Shown piece by piece: positions 1 to 6,986 of a stretch of DNA of 20,934 nt; positions within the stretch are counted from its first letter, which is position 1; each line of letters opens with the position of its first letter. The stretch lies in the NCBI GenBank assembly GCA_023443925.1, contig JAEZSL010000129.1:1-20934 (forward strand), in the 5' to 3' direction. The notes beneath the pieces are model-generated. The model did no database searches. It had not been told where the DNA came from and saw only the letters and a list, made by a program, of their open reading frames with translations. The stretch comes from Bacillota bacterium. Lineage in GTDB: Bacteria > Bacillota_A > Clostridia > Lachnospirales > Lachnospiraceae. Position numbers and translations under genes: made by a program.

Positions 1-229
1 TCTTTACTATTTCAATCGGTATTTTAAAAGAAGCAATTAATTTATCATAACATTCTTCACATATATTAAATTTATGAACTTCCAGGTCATATTTTGAAAA
101 ATAGCCCCACTCTTTGGCCGCCTCAAAAACGTCTTCCTTCATAATCCCCTGTTCCATTATGATTTTCTTCCCACACACGTTGCAGCTTATGTCCTTCACC
201 ATGCGAATCCTCATCCTTACCTTGTCCAT
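1..229 (-). CDS. Small CxxC/CxxC putative metal-binding protein (3' partial)
   Basis: The gene is cut by the left edge; 76 codons are visible. The ATG is preceded by a strong AGGAGGG site seven bases upstream, which fixes the start. Two CxxC pairs, CNVC at residues 16-19 and CEEC at 57-60, are spaced as in small zinc-ribbon or rubredoxin-like knuckles, so a bound metal, probably zinc, is inferred. The stretch between them is charged and probably helical. I do not recognise the family and assign no function. It has its own promoter (270-298) and is separate from the upstream tsa-rimI cluster. The N-terminus is rich in Arg, Lys and Met, and internal ATGs at codons 6 and 10 lack ribosome binding sites. 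Confidence 0.75.
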   Translation of the reverse strand, partial: MDKVRMRIRMVKDISCNVCGKKIIMEQGIMKEDVFEAAKEWGYFSKYDLEVHKFNICEECYDKLIASFKIPIEIVK

Positions 230-269
230 GTGTTATCCCTCCTGCTAACTTGGCCAACTTCTTACTAAC

Positions 270-298
270 ATTATAACGTTTTCCATGGAGTTTTTACA
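270..298 (-). promoter_or_regulatory. Promoter of the CxxC protein gene
   Basis: A perfect TATAAT (minus strand, 270-275) lies 17 bases downstream of a weak -35 (TGTAAA, 293-298). Transcription would start near 263, giving a leader of about 34 nt before the ATG at 229. The weak -35 overlaps a palindrome (296-312), which suggests a controlled promoter. Confidence 0.5.
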
Positions 299-312
299 GT
301 GGTAATTACTGT
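296..312. promoter_or_regulatory. Palindrome ACAGT-N7-ACTGT overlapping the -35, possible operator
   Basis: There is a perfect 5-bp inverted repeat with a 7-bp spacer (ggtaatt). Its position over the -35 region of the promoter at 270-298 is what a repressor or activator site would look like. The cognate regulator is unknown, and five-base arms can occur by chance. Confidence 0.3.
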
Positions 313-439
313 ATCTCTCATCTCCTAGTAATAACCAATGTAAGCCGCAGCGGGGAGAACCCCTGGCCCTTCTTAATTAACAAAGCAGCACCTTGTTTAT
401 AAATAATCACATTATGCATGTTTTCAGGTCAAATAAGTT

Positions 440-871
440 TTACCGAAGCCACATAATAAGGGCATCTTCTGCCGGTGCCTCATAAAAGTTCTTCCTTACC
501 CCCGCATCCTCAAAACCTAATTTGTGATATAAGGTAATAGCAGGCAGGTTACTGACCCGAACCTCCAATGTGAAGGCGGTAAGGCCCTTTTCTTTTCCTC
601 GTTTAAGCAGTTCCTTCAGCATGGCATAAGCGATTCCGCGGCCTCTTAAGGTCTCATTTACCGCCACATTATTAATCTGCCCTTCTCCTGCAACGCCCCA
701 CAATCCACAATATGCTGCAATTTCATGGTTTTCTTCCACAACCAGATATAGATTCTGTTCCTCTTTCATGGATTCTCTAATATCGGTCATACTCCAGGGT
801 CTTGAAAAAATACAACATTCCATCTCATGTACCGCAGGTAAATCTGTTTCCAACATGTTACGAATAATCAC
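440..871 (-). CDS. rimI: Ribosomal protein bS18 alanine N-acetyltransferase RimI
   Basis: This 143-residue GNAT-family enzyme is of normal RimI length. The family transfers acetyl from acetyl-CoA to the N-terminal alanine of ribosomal protein bS18 in the cytoplasm. The acetyl-CoA-binding loop RGRGIA is at residues 76-81, followed by the helix that supports pyrophosphate binding. Glu103 and Tyr115 sit at the same positions as the proposed catalytic pair of Salmonella RimI, and the C-terminal segment with FYEAPAEDA is typical. The start is GTG with AGGAG five bases upstream. It begins 21 bp after the tsaB stop and is the last gene of a tsaE-tsaB-rimI cluster, a common order in Firmicutes. The acceptor protein is inferred from the family. 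Confidence 0.92.
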   Translation of the reverse strand: MIIRNMLETDLPAVHEMECCIFSRPWSMTDIRESMKEEQNLYLVVEENHEIAAYCGLWGVAGEGQINNVAVNETLRGRGIAYAMLKELLKRGKEKGLTAFTLEVRVSNLPAITLYHKLGFEDAGVRKNFYEAPAEDALIMWLR

Positions 872-892
872 ACTGACTCCTGTCTGTCCGGT

Positions 893-1612
893 CTATCGTA
901 TATCCGGTACCTTATTCTCTCTTTCTTTTAACTCCCGCTCTGCCTGGGATAGCCGAAGGTAGACCGGTTCATGAGCATCGGCACTTTCCGTCAGACCTTT
1001 GCCATAATAGATAACTCCAAGGGCACCCACTGCCCCTGCTCTTTGTTTGGAAAGATGGACCGGTGCAAAAGCATAGGGCACGGTCAGGATTTCTTTTAGT
1101 TTATCTCGCTGGACTTCCACACCGTCACCTAAAAATATTACTTTCCTGCCCCTTTGATTTAATTCTGCTGCAATCTCTGTAATCCCGGCTGCCATCTGGG
1201 GTACTACCACCCGGAATTTCTCTTCGTAAAATTCATAGATTCCTGTGTAGACCTGATTCCTTTTGGCATCCATAATAGGGCAGATCAGGCAGTCGGTGCC
1301 GTATAAATTATAAGCCAGTGCATCTACGGTAGGAATGCTGATAATCGGTTTGTCTAAAGCAAGCCCAAGACCTTTTGCCGTTGAAGAACCAATCCTGAGG
1401 CCGGTAAAGGAGCCTGGCCCTCCAGCAACTGCAATGGCATCAATCTCTGCCAGGTCCAGATCCAGAATCTTTACGATCTCATCCAGCATTGGCAGCAAAG
1501 TCTGGGAATGGGTTTTCTTATTGTTCACCGTATATTCCGCCAGTATTTTTTCTTCTGTTACCAGGGCTACCGAAGCAACTAATCCGGAACTGTCTATTGC
1601 TAATATCTTCAT
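893..1612 (-). CDS. tsaB: tRNA t6A biosynthesis protein TsaB
   Basis: TsaB is the non-catalytic partner of TsaD in the complex that makes N6-threonylcarbamoyladenosine at position 37 of ANN-decoding tRNAs. The 239-residue protein has the ASKHA-type N-terminus (LAIDSS, residues 4-9) and the signature GPGSFTGLRIG at 65-75, which are diagnostic for the family. The C-terminal half (PVYLRLSQAERE near the end) is also family-like. The ATG lies one base after the tsaE stop, so the two are translationally coupled; a GGAG-like site lies inside the tsaE tail. No tsaD is in this window and it must be elsewhere. The protein is also known as YeaZ. Confidence 0.93.
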   Translation of the reverse strand: MKILAIDSSGLVASVALVTEEKILAEYTVNNKKTHSQTLLPMLDEIVKILDLDLAEIDAIAVAGGPGSFTGLRIGSSTAKGLGLALDKPIISIPTVDALAYNLYGTDCLICPIMDAKRNQVYTGIYEFYEEKFRVVVPQMAAGITEIAAELNQRGRKVIFLGDGVEVQRDKLKEILTVPYAFAPVHLSKQRAGAVGALGVIYYGKGLTESADAHEPVYLRLSQAERELKERENKVPDIR

Positions 1613-1613
1613 A

Positions 1614-2042
1614 TTATTTATTATTCTCCACTGTTATTTTTCTATAATCAAATCCCTTTTCCAGCTCTTTTTCAATGGTTATAACCACCGGGTCCGGCGG
1701 GAGTATTTCTTCAATCAGGTTGGACCATTCAATTAAACAGACTCCTCCTCCGTAGAAATAATCTTCATAGCCAAGCTCATCCATCTCTTCGATCTCTTCT
1801 ATGCGGTATACATCAAAGTGATAAAAAGGCAGCCTGCCGTCTTCATATTCCTGTATGATGGTAAAGGTTGGGCTGTTAACCGCCTCTTCTATACCAAGAC
1901 CTTGGGCAAATCCCTGGCTGAAGACGGTTTTGCCGGTGCCCAGATCCCCCAGCAGACAGTAAACCTCTCCTGCTTTTGCCGCTTCACCTATTCTTCTGCC
2001 TATATTAAAGGTATCTTCCCTACTAAAACTCTCTAAAATCAT
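1614..2042 (-). CDS. tsaE: tRNA t6A biosynthesis ATPase TsaE
   Basis: TsaE is the small P-loop ATPase that binds the TsaB-TsaD pair and is needed for turnover of the t6A complex. With the start chosen here it has 142 residues: Walker A GDLGTGKT at 32-39, SPTF at 57-60, HFDVYR at 75-80 and the IEWSNLIEEILP segment from 104, all classic for the family. An in-frame TTG 66 bases further upstream (2108) would lengthen it. That TTG lies at the -10 box of a good promoter, whereas the ATG at 2042 has GGAG just upstream, though with only three bases of spacing. It is first in the tsaE-tsaB-rimI cluster. Confidence 0.92.
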   Translation of the reverse strand: MILESFSREDTFNIGRRIGEAAKAGEVYCLLGDLGTGKTVFSQGFAQGLGIEEAVNSPTFTIIQEYEDGRLPFYHFDVYRIEEIEEMDELGYEDYFYGGGVCLIEWSNLIEEILPPDPVVITIEKELEKGFDYRKITVENNK

Positions 2043-2107
2043 AGACTCCTCACTTCTGACTGAATTGTCACCTTCAATTTTTTCTCCGGCACTTGTTCCT
2101 ATGTGCA

Positions 2108-2135
2108 ATTATAGCAGATTGAACTTAAATTACAA
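2108..2135 (-). promoter_or_regulatory. Promoter of the tsaE-tsaB-rimI cluster
   Basis: The -35 TTGTAA (2130-2135) and -10 TATAAT (2108-2113) are separated by 16 bases, and TGC immediately before the -10 gives an extended -10. The predicted transcript begins near 2101, downstream of the possible TTG start at 2108. This supports the internal ATG of tsaE. Confidence 0.65.
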
Positions 2136-2321
2136 GTAGTTGCAGGTTGACGTGGAAAAGAGGTCCGGCTTGCACTCTGGTCCTGGGCATGCTGTCACAA
2201 TAGAATCAATCTTCCTTTGACGCGTCAGTGACAATCTTTCAACGAATATATTTTTTGCATTCCTATATACATCTCCTTGGAGTTTTGCTTCATAGAACGC
2301 ACTATCCTGTGAAATAAAAGC
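2136..2321. other. Spacer between ribU terminator and tsaE promoter, no convincing gene
   Basis: A minus-strand open frame with a GTG start (2130-2330) begins inside the ribU terminator and ends in the tsaE -35 box. It has no ribosome binding site at that GTG, and I do not recognise the translation. The only other structure seen is TGACGCGTCA (2218-2227), a perfect 10-bp palindrome inside a wider TGTCAC/GTGACA inverted repeat. Confidence 0.4.
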
Positions 2322-2364
2322 AAAAAGCACAACAAACCTATGACCATGGGCAGTTTGCTGTGCT
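2322..2364 (-). terminator. Rho-independent terminator downstream of ribU
   Basis: On the minus strand AGCACAGCAAAC pairs with GTTTGTTGTGCT (one wobble or mismatch over 12 bp, loop of about 14 nt) and is followed by TTTTT. It lies about 140 nt after the ribU stop. Confidence 0.75.
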
Positions 2365-2405
2365 TCTAATGCTGTCTGTAAAGAAGTTTATTGAAATTTT
2401 ACTTG

Positions 2406-2471
2406 ATATTATAAAGTGTTTATAAAAAATATTACTTTATATTATAAGGATGCTTATAAAAAAAATTAATT
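2406..2471. repeat. Two imperfect 33-bp direct repeats, AT-rich
   Basis: Two adjacent units beginning ATATTATAA (2406 and 2439) share the ATATTATAA...TTATAAAAA pattern over 33 bp each. They lie in the 3' untranslated stretch between the ribU stop and its terminator. The composition is so AT-rich that a role cannot be argued from sequence. Confidence 0.45.
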
Positions 2472-2505
2472 AAGATTAAAAGGAAGAAAGTGAACTCGAA
2501 ATTAA

Positions 2506-3126
2506 CTAAAGGCGGTTCTTTAACAGCCGGTAAGTGTAATGTCCTACAAATCCCAGGAATACACCTTTAACCAGATTAAAGGGCGTTATTCCGTACAGGA
2601 TGAGCGTAAACTTATCTTTTATACCCGGAATCGTGGTTGCCGCCGCAAGTACATTATCCATTCCGCCGTAAAGGGTTGCATATAAAGGTATGGTTACAAA
2701 ATAATTCATTAAAAATCCCGCAACTGTCATGCAGACCGTTGCCACACCAAAGGATACCAGAGATTTATATTTTCCTTTCAGTTTCCGGTATATCATTGCT
2801 GCCGGTACCACATAGGCCGCACTTACTATAAAATTCGCCAGCTCTCCCACACCTGCGGTTTTGGTGGCTGTGATACCTTTAATCAGATTCTTAATAAGTT
2901 CAATAACCAGACCAGCCAGAGGACCGAACTGGAAAGCCCCTACGATTGCTGGTATATCACTGAGCTCAAGCCGTAAAAAGCCAATGAAAGGTGGTGATTC
3001 CAGTAACATTAATACATAGGACAGGGCTGATAACAGGCTGATGGTTACCATTGCCCGGGTGGTAAAAACCGTGCCCTTATTTTTATTATGGTTTGCTGAA
3101 TTTGTTTCATGAGTAATTGTTGCCAT
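2506..3126 (-). CDS. ribU: ECF transporter S component for riboflavin, RibU-like
   Basis: This 206-residue integral membrane protein is the substrate-binding (S) subunit of an energy-coupling-factor transporter for riboflavin. After a short polar N-terminus there are about six hydrophobic segments. The RibU hallmark region LELSDIPAIVGAF followed by GPLAGLVIELIKNLIKG is present in the first third, and ITPFNLVKG lies near the C-terminus. The start ATG at 3126 has AAAGGAG seven bases upstream, so an in-frame extension toward 3183 is not needed. The gene sits alone behind an FMN riboswitch with a leader terminator, which independently supports flavin transport. The shared EcfA/EcfA'/EcfT module is not encoded in the window. 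Confidence 0.92.
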   Translation of the reverse strand: MATITHETNSANHNKNKGTVFTTRAMVTISLLSALSYVLMLLESPPFIGFLRLELSDIPAIVGAFQFGPLAGLVIELIKNLIKGITATKTAGVGELANFIVSAAYVVPAAMIYRKLKGKYKSLVSFGVATVCMTVAGFLMNYFVTIPLYATLYGGMDNVLAAATTIPGIKDKFTLILYGITPFNLVKGVFLGFVGHYTYRLLKNRL

Positions 3127-3229
3127 AGTTATCTCTCCTTTAAAATGGTGAAAAAGGAAAATTCCTGGTTGAATTAAAAACAAAGACTTTTTATTCCGTC
3201 TTATGGTTTCATTATTACCCCATTGGAAT

Positions 3230-3260
3230 AAAAAAACCCCGAATCAATAGATTCGGGGTT
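3230..3260 (-). terminator. Riboswitch-controlled terminator in the ribU leader
   Basis: A perfect 11-bp stem (AACCCCGAATC / GATTCGGGGTT) with a 4-nt loop is followed by a run of seven T residues on the minus strand. It lies between the FMN aptamer and the ribU start, so it is the expression platform: FMN binding should favour termination. A perfect palindrome TGCAGTTTACTGCA (3277-3290) between aptamer and terminator is a candidate part of the switching region. Confidence 0.9.
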
Positions 3261-3295
3261 AATATCTTAGTTTATCTGCAGTAAACTGCATTTTA

Positions 3296-3456
3296 TCTTC
3301 TCACATCCAGACTTTACTGTCGGTTTTGGAATTACACCAAATCAACTGATAGACTGTGGTTTCCTGCTTTTTTAATATGGTAACAGCTTGGAATGCCAGG
3401 TCATCAGGTCGCGGACTTTACCGCCGGTCGGGAATTTCACCCTGCCCCGAAGAATT
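3296..3456 (-). ncRNA. FMN riboswitch (RFN element)
   Basis: On the minus strand the element starts with TTCGGGGCAGGGTGAAATTC, continues CCGACCGGCGGTAAAGTCCGC and GACCTGATGACCTGG, and closes with CCGACAGTAAAGTCTGGATG and GAGAAGA. These are the conserved RFN blocks in the right order. The six-helix FMN aptamer regulates flavin synthesis and transport genes in Firmicutes. Here it precedes a terminator and ribU, so high FMN should switch riboflavin uptake off. Confidence 0.96.
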
Positions 3457-3478
3457 TCCTTGTTATTTAGTTTCATTC

Positions 3479-3507
3479 ATTTTACAGCTAATTTTTCTTT
3501 CTGTCAA
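3479..3507 (-). promoter_or_regulatory. Promoter of the FMN riboswitch-ribU transcript
   Basis: TTGACA (3502-3507) and TAAAAT (3479-3484) are separated by 17 bases. The predicted start is near 3472, just before the RFN element, as expected for a riboswitch leader. Confidence 0.8.
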
Positions 3508-3574
3508 TCTTTTTTTCATAAACATCCAAAACTGCTTTTTCGCCAAACGTTACTGCTCTCACCCCTGCCAAATG

Positions 3575-3662
3575 GGGCAGTGATTGAACAATAGCTACCG
3601 CACCACCTTTGTCAGATTGGGCAGTGATTGGACAATAACTACGGAACCACTTTGATCAGAAG
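3575..3662. repeat. Two tandem 44-bp repeats between manA and the ribU promoter
   Basis: Units 3575-3618 and 3619-3662 both begin GGGCAGTGATTG and share most of the remaining bases, for example ACAATA, CTAC and ACCAC. On the minus strand they follow the manA stop. A short inverted repeat (TGCC/GGCA) sits at the left edge. I see no open frame and no terminator in it. Confidence 0.7.
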
Positions 3663-3716
3663 CCGGTGTATTATGCAAAAACCTTTTTATAGTATGCTTA
3701 TGGCCGTTCTTTTACC

Positions 3717-5474
3717 TTACCTTACCGAAGCCGTAATGACAGTAACGGTTTCTCCTTCCGACACTCCGCTGGGTGCCATAATATATTCACCCACACTTGC
3801 CGGGATAATAACCGTCTCCGCATAATGGACATCAAAAGCTTTAAACGCTTTTGACTTACTTGTAATTGTAATTTGACCGCCTTCTACTAAATTAAGCATA
3901 TTTACACTATCCTGACACCGGCAGGTTATTCCGGTTTTAAAGGTATACCGGTGGGTGTCGATAAATTCCCGGCTGTGCAGTCCTGTCCGTTCGATCTTCA
4001 TCTCCTCATCCTCATGGCATACCTGGGCCTGATCCAGGAGATTCGCCCTGATCCAGTTTGTATCCCTGTCCCATTGAATATTTTTGATACCATGGTCAAG
4101 ATGGATGGGGCGGGGTTTTCCGTCTAAGCCGTTTCTGCCCCAATCCCATAATTTAAAAGTAAAGATATAAGGAGTCGCACTGATTTCCAAAACCACGGTG
4201 TTTTTACCGGAACAATGGATGGTTCCTGCCGGAATCAGTACATGGTCATGTTTTTTAACGGGGAATTTATTAATATAAGCTTCAGCCGGAAAAGGGATCT
4301 CTCCCTCCTGGGCTCTTTTTAAATCCCTTATCATGTCTTCTGCCCGGATACCCTCTTTTAATCCAAGATAGACAAAGGTATCCTCCTCTTCCTCCGCATC
4401 CAGTATGTAATAACTCTCATCCTGGGTATAATGCATGCCAAAGGTTTCCTGGATGTATTCGGTAAGGGGATGCACCTGAAGAGATAGATTTCCGCCCTCC
4501 ATAGTATCTAAAAGATCAAAACGTATGGGAAATTCTGCTCCGAAACGGCCATGTACTCTTTCCCCCAGCAAATGCCTGGGACGGTACAGCACCAGATCCA
4601 TACAGGGAATTTCAAACACCGTGTTACCGAATTTAAGCTGCAGGCTGTTTTCTTCCGGTACACCGTCAAAACTCCAGGCATAATTATCCGCACCCTGATC
4701 CAGTCCGAAAACTTCCTTCATCCATTGACCGCCCCAGACTCCCGGATCAAAATAGGGTTTCACCCGGAAAGGTTCTTCGCTCACCTGTACAAGGGCACCA
4801 CGGAATGCCTCACCGGTAATCATTTTCGGTTGACCGGGGACATTGGTATCTACTACATAATCAAAGTCCTCAAAGTGGGCTTTCTTATGCTTATCTGCAA
4901 TCCGCCATTCTATAAAAAAGCCCCGCTTGTATTTACTTAATATAGGCTCCCCGCCGTTATCACATTTCCAGTTTGGCATACCCTTGCGGTAACGCAGCTG
5001 GATCTCCCATCTGGAAAGATCAAAATAAAAATATACATCACCAAGGGTAATGAGGCCTGCCCCTACACCTATGATAAAGACCAGATCCTCTTTTGCTTCC
5101 GCTGCTGCCTTTTGTGCCGCTTTTATTTTAGACGGTTCAAAGCAGTCTTCTAACTTTTTATGAGTCATGACTCCAAATACACGGTCCTCTGTTATATTAT
5201 CCTGAAAAATTTCCGTGATTTTACTACTGTCATAGGTACATTCTTCTGAGTCAATCAGCAAAGTGGGATTTAATTGCCTTAACCTACCGGCAAGTTCCTC
5301 TTTATCCACTCCCGGATATAAATCAAAAACGAAAACATGTTTTCCTTTTGATTGCAGCCTGCGAATTTCTGATAATATTGATTCATAACCTTCAAAAGCC
5401 TGATCATGAAAACCTTCAACCACTTTTAAGGGTGATAAGTCATAATTATTGTAAATTGAGTATTTTCCGCGCAT
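3717..5474 (-). CDS. manA: Class I mannose-6-phosphate isomerase with extra N-terminal domain
   Basis: The C-terminal part (from about residue 230) is a class I phosphomannose isomerase, which interconverts mannose-6-phosphate and fructose-6-phosphate. Zinc ligands are visible as Gln333 and His335 (SLQVHP), Glu353 (DESYYI) and His420 (IPAGTIHC). The 585-residue length is nearly twice that of small bacterial ManA (about 315). The first ~225 residues look like an alpha/beta nucleotide-kinase-type fold: a strand VFVFD at 47-51 is followed by LYPGVDKEE where a Walker A loop would be, but the GxxxxGK residues are missing, so ATP binding is doubtful. The start has AAGGAG upstream. It follows the ROK kinase gene by 48 bp and completes mannose entry into glycolysis. 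The role of the N-terminal domain is unknown. Confidence 0.88.
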   Translation of the reverse strand: MRGKYSIYNNYDLSPLKVVEGFHDQAFEGYESILSEIRRLQSKGKHVFVFDLYPGVDKEELAGRLRQLNPTLLIDSEECTYDSSKITEIFQDNITEDRVFGVMTHKKLEDCFEPSKIKAAQKAAAEAKEDLVFIIGVGAGLITLGDVYFYFDLSRWEIQLRYRKGMPNWKCDNGGEPILSKYKRGFFIEWRIADKHKKAHFEDFDYVVDTNVPGQPKMITGEAFRGALVQVSEEPFRVKPYFDPGVWGGQWMKEVFGLDQGADNYAWSFDGVPEENSLQLKFGNTVFEIPCMDLVLYRPRHLLGERVHGRFGAEFPIRFDLLDTMEGGNLSLQVHPLTEYIQETFGMHYTQDESYYILDAEEEEDTFVYLGLKEGIRAEDMIRDLKRAQEGEIPFPAEAYINKFPVKKHDHVLIPAGTIHCSGKNTVVLEISATPYIFTFKLWDWGRNGLDGKPRPIHLDHGIKNIQWDRDTNWIRANLLDQAQVCHEDEEMKIERTGLHSREFIDTHRYTFKTGITCRCQDSVNMLNLVEGGQITITSKSKAFKAFDVHYAETVIIPASVGEYIMAPSGVSEGETVTVITASVR

Positions 5475-5522
5475 TCTTCTCTCCTTCTAGATTTAACATG
5501 TTTTGATGTCAAATTAGTATAC

Positions 5523-6434
5523 TTATAACCTTATTTGTACAAATAACCCTTTCAGAATACTTACCGAAGTATCTGCTGCCAAACTTATCGTAATCTGCTT
5601 TTCCCTGCAGTATTGTTCTAATTCCGTGCCGAAAAAGCAGTAACTTTTCGAAATCTGTCCGCCTAAAACCAGGCAATCGGGTTTAAAAGCATCCAAATAC
5701 GGAATCAGAGCTTCTGCCACATTATTTCCGAATTCGCGAAAGGTTAAAAGGGCACCTTCCTGGTTCTTAGCTGCCAGATTGTACAATACACTGCCTTCAA
5801 CCGGCTCACCAAAGTACTTTTCAGAGATCTTTTTAAGGCCCCGGCTGGAAACATAGTCATCTATAATGCTGTCTTTAAAGGGAGTTTTATAGATCCAGCC
5901 ATTTTCCGGAAAATCATCTGACCTCTCCTTTAATATCTTTTTACCTTCTGAAAAAGCAGAACCGGAACCGGTACCGATGCACAGGTACATAACACGCTGA
6001 AAGCCTGCCGCTGTTTCGAAATGACTTTCTCCGATTGCAAAAGCTTCCACATCGTGAACGAATACAAAAGGTAAGTCTTCTTTCAGCCATACCACCGTAT
6101 TTTTCTTCTTTAACTTCTCCAGAAGCTCCTTTTTAAAATCACAGTCATAGATGGCATCATATTTATTCAGGCCTATCATTTTACTGATGCCCTTTGTGTA
6201 GTCAAAGGGTCCCGGAAAAGCCAGGCCGATTCCCGCTATCTGCCTCCTGCTATCCTCAAGCTGCTGGGATAAAACCTCTATAATACCTGCAAAGTTTTCA
6301 AAAATCTCATCCTTTGACCGGTTTGATTTCGAATCAAAAGAATGGATCCTGTCATTTAAAAGGATTCCGTTCTCATCAAGAATTCCCCCTTTAATTTTAG
6401 TACCACCCACATCCAACATTACATAATATTTCAT
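5523..6434 (-). CDS. ROK-family sugar kinase, probable mannokinase
   Basis: This 303-residue cytoplasmic kinase has the ROK fold: the phosphate-1 loop LDVGGTKIKGG at residues 7-17, the catalytic aspartate Asp128 in VHDVEAFAIGE, and the second phosphate loop CIGTGSGSAF at 152-161. The cysteine-rich zinc motif of canonical ROK proteins (CxCGxxGCxE) is absent; the corresponding stretch reads NGWIYKTPF. There is no N-terminal DNA-binding domain, so it is an enzyme and not a ROK repressor. Between an alpha-mannosidase gene and a mannose-6-phosphate isomerase gene, mannose is the most likely substrate (inference); glucose or fructose cannot be excluded. The ATG has only a distant GGGAG, so the start is less certain. 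Confidence 0.82.
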   Translation of the reverse strand: MKYYVMLDVGGTKIKGGILDENGILLNDRIHSFDSKSNRSKDEIFENFAGIIEVLSQQLEDSRRQIAGIGLAFPGPFDYTKGISKMIGLNKYDAIYDCDFKKELLEKLKKKNTVVWLKEDLPFVFVHDVEAFAIGESHFETAAGFQRVMYLCIGTGSGSAFSEGKKILKERSDDFPENGWIYKTPFKDSIIDDYVSSRGLKKISEKYFGEPVEGSVLYNLAAKNQEGALLTFREFGNNVAEALIPYLDAFKPDCLVLGGQISKSYCFFGTELEQYCREKQITISLAADTSVSILKGLFVQIRL

Positions 6435-6483
6435 AAGCTCACGAAAACTCCCATCTGCGTCTTCCGGACAAACGAAATGGGCA

Positions 6484-6505
6484 GAAGGAAAAATGGATTT
6501 CCTTC
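6484..6505. repeat. Hairpin GAAGGAAA-N6-TTTCCTTC upstream of the ROK kinase
   Basis: Perfect 8-bp arms surround a 6-nt loop about 50 bp upstream of the kinase ATG. No T-run follows on either strand, so it is not a classical terminator. It would lie in the kinase leader RNA. Confidence 0.45.
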
Positions 6506-6518
6506 CTCCCCTCTCGTT

Positions 6519-6532
6519 CGTACCGGGGTACG
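6519..6532. promoter_or_regulatory. Palindrome CGTACC-GG-GGTACG, possible operator
   Basis: This perfect 6-bp inverted repeat lies in the kinase upstream region. It overlaps one of three copies of GTAYGRTATAYY (plus strand 6529-6540, 6589-6600 and 6664-6675), the second of which contains TCGTACGA. A shared motif repeated three times in about 150 bp suggests a protein-binding region controlling the ROK-manA part of the locus. No regulator can be assigned. Confidence 0.35.
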
Positions 6533-6707
6533 GTATATTTACATTCTGTGACCTGCTAATCTTTAATTTAATGAAACACCAATCTTCGTACGATATACCT
6601 GTTAATATATTTCAAATCTGAATCTTGCCCGGCGGACAATTGAAGCCAGTAACATGTATCAATGTATGGTATATTCAGTTAAATAAATAGTTTTGCTAAC
6701 TTATTTT

Positions 6708-6764
6708 ATCTATATAAACTAATTAGATCTATATAAACTAGTTAGATCTATATAAAACAATTAT
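6708..6764. repeat. Three tandem 19-bp repeats (ATCTATATAAACTAATTAG type)
   Basis: Three units at 6708, 6727 and 6746 have an exact 19-bp period and differ at a few bases. A fourth related copy (ATCTATATAAGCAATTATA) stands at 6948-6966, and a shorter ATCTATATATAG at 6985-6996 runs into the 3' end of the mannosidase gene. The copies therefore bracket the inverted-repeat element at 6765-6919. Confidence 0.75.
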
Positions 6765-6919
6765 ATGATGCCGGGATCAAAAGGTCATTTATTGATGACT
6801 GAGAGTGAAACTGCACAAAAAAGTATTTCGAGAAGCTCTTGTAGAGCATTTTAATGCTATTATTTTGTGCATATTCAATATATGAATTCTTGGTTTTTAC
6901 CTTTTGACCCCAGCATCAT
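6765..6919. mobile_element. 155-bp inverted-repeat element, MITE-like (no gene)
   Basis: The ends are 21-bp inverted repeats (6765-6785 and 6899-6919; 19 of 21 positions match) that read ATGATGCYGGGRTCAAAAGGT inward. Nested inside are GCACAAAA/TTTTGTGC (6813-6820 and 6863-6870) and two overlapping small hairpins (GCTC/GAGC at 6835-6847; AGCATT/AATGCT at 6845-6858). No open frame is present. TAT flanks both ends, a possible 3-bp duplication, but the surroundings are AT-rich. It lies between the mannosidase and kinase genes and would form a long cruciform or RNA hairpin. It could equally be a processing or stability structure; the mobile-element label is an inference. Confidence 0.5.
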
Positions 6920-6986
6920 TATATATACATATACCAATTTTATTAATATCTATATAAGCAATTATAATTGCACATACAAATTTTAT

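Noticed and set aside
2130..2330. 66-codon minus-strand open frame upstream of tsaE
   Set aside because: It starts at a GTG inside the ribU terminator stem, has no ribosome binding site there, and ends in the tsaE -35 box; the translation resembles no family I know.
4551..4940. 129-codon plus-strand frame opposite manA
   Set aside because: It is antisense to a clearly coding isomerase gene and has no ribosome binding site or family resemblance.
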